Source: Clostridia bacterium (GTDB lineage Bacteria > Bacillota > Clostridia > Acetivibrionales > STF1-152). From it: a stretch of DNA of 43,144 nucleotides. The position numbers and the translations under genes are program-made. This document shows, piece after piece, positions 43,039 to 43,144 of this stretch. Positions within the stretch are counted from its first letter, which is position 1. Every line of letters starts with the position of its first letter. The notes below the pieces were generated by a model that searched no databases, was not told the origin of the DNA, and worked only from the letters and a program-made list of their open reading frames with translations. The DNA lies in the NCBI GenBank assembly GCA_028280575.1, contig JANQLN010000129.1, positions 1 through 43,144 on the forward strand, read 5' to 3'.

Positions 43039-43144
43039 AGTTTCCCCATTTTTAACATTTAGAAGATTTATGTGTATAATGAAACAGTTATCATTGGGAA
43101 TGAATTTAGACCAGCTAATAGTTGTCAAGGGTTTTTTAAAAAAA
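43039..43144 (+). mobile_element. Right terminal inverted repeat: 5' end of an outward-facing element, truncated by window edge
   Basis: This is the inverted copy of positions 7-112 (105 of 106 bases). It carries TTAACA, 17 bp, TATAAT, and an open frame from ATG 43069 reading MCIMKQLSLGMNLDQL onward with no stop before the edge. A poly-T/poly-A run stands at the end and could be a frameshift site, as in several transposases. Element type not identifiable from 25 codons. Confidence 0.6.

Noticed and set aside
1..43144. CRISPR arrays, tRNA, rRNA, prophage or a complete transposase
   Set aside because: I saw no regularly spaced repeats, no tRNA cloverleaf, no rRNA-like conserved stretches and no full-length mobile-element protein on either strand.

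Overview
The window looks like a chromosomal piece of an AT-rich, Gram-positive, probably anaerobic member of the Clostridia. Supporting signs are MutS2 and EngB/YsxC, purine-rich GGAGG-type ribosome-binding sites, TTGACA/TATAAT promoters, a flotillin/NfeD pair, a ferredoxin-linked 2-oxoacid oxidoreductase and lipoproteins with Gram-positive lipoboxes. It has no rRNA, tRNA or CRISPR array and no complete insertion sequence that I can see. Both ends of the window are the same roughly 106-bp sequence in inverted orientation. Each copy carries a promoter and an open reading frame that run off the end, so the window most likely lies between two copies of a multicopy mobile element, or is a contig broken at them.

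Layout. 0.2-10 kb: mutS2, then an operon of a single-module non-ribosomal peptide synthetase (NRPS), a membrane histidine kinase and a REC-GAF-HD-GYP response regulator. 10-19 kb: a mixed housekeeping and accessory stretch with an XRE/HD-hydrolase pair, a MazG-like pyrophosphohydrolase, a 37-residue membrane protein, a secreted DUF4434-FN3 protein, a repeat lipoprotein, a MATE exporter, engB, a GC-richer WYL regulator and a secreted coiled-coil protein. 19-22 kb: an OmpR/histidine-kinase pair and a GNAT acetyltransferase. 22-29 kb: a two-subunit 2-oxoacid:ferredoxin oxidoreductase followed by an eight-gene Mrp/Mbh-type cation/proton antiporter. 29-33 kb (minus strand): a sensor kinase, NfeD, flotillin FloA, an 89-residue unknown and a LytTR regulator. 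33-35 kb: an SPL-like radical SAM gene and a tandem-OB single-strand DNA-binding protein. 35-40 kb: NDH-2 fused to a DoxX-like membrane domain, divergent from apbE, a NusG-II protein, a Gx transporter and a polyprenyl synthase. Together these resemble the flavin-based extracellular electron transfer locus of Gram-positive bacteria. 40-43 kb: a trehalase/GH63-like enzyme divergent from an AraC regulator.

Best candidates for new biology. (1) The NRPS reads C-A-PCP-TE. Its A domain matches the threonine code, its C domain resembles lipopeptide starter domains, and its TE carries Cys in place of the nucleophilic Ser. This predicts an N-acyl-threonine released as an acid or a beta-lactone, in an operon with its own sensor and a c-di-GMP phosphodiesterase. 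(2) A palindrome ATGACA-N6-TGTCAT sits at the -35 position of two promoters 15 kb apart, one for the WYL regulator and one for the radical SAM gene, which suggests a small DNA-repair-type regulon. (3) The redox modules (ferredoxin reductase, Mbh-like antiporter without hydrogenase, EET-like locus) suggest an elaborate membrane energy metabolism.

All calls come from reading the sequence; no searches were run.
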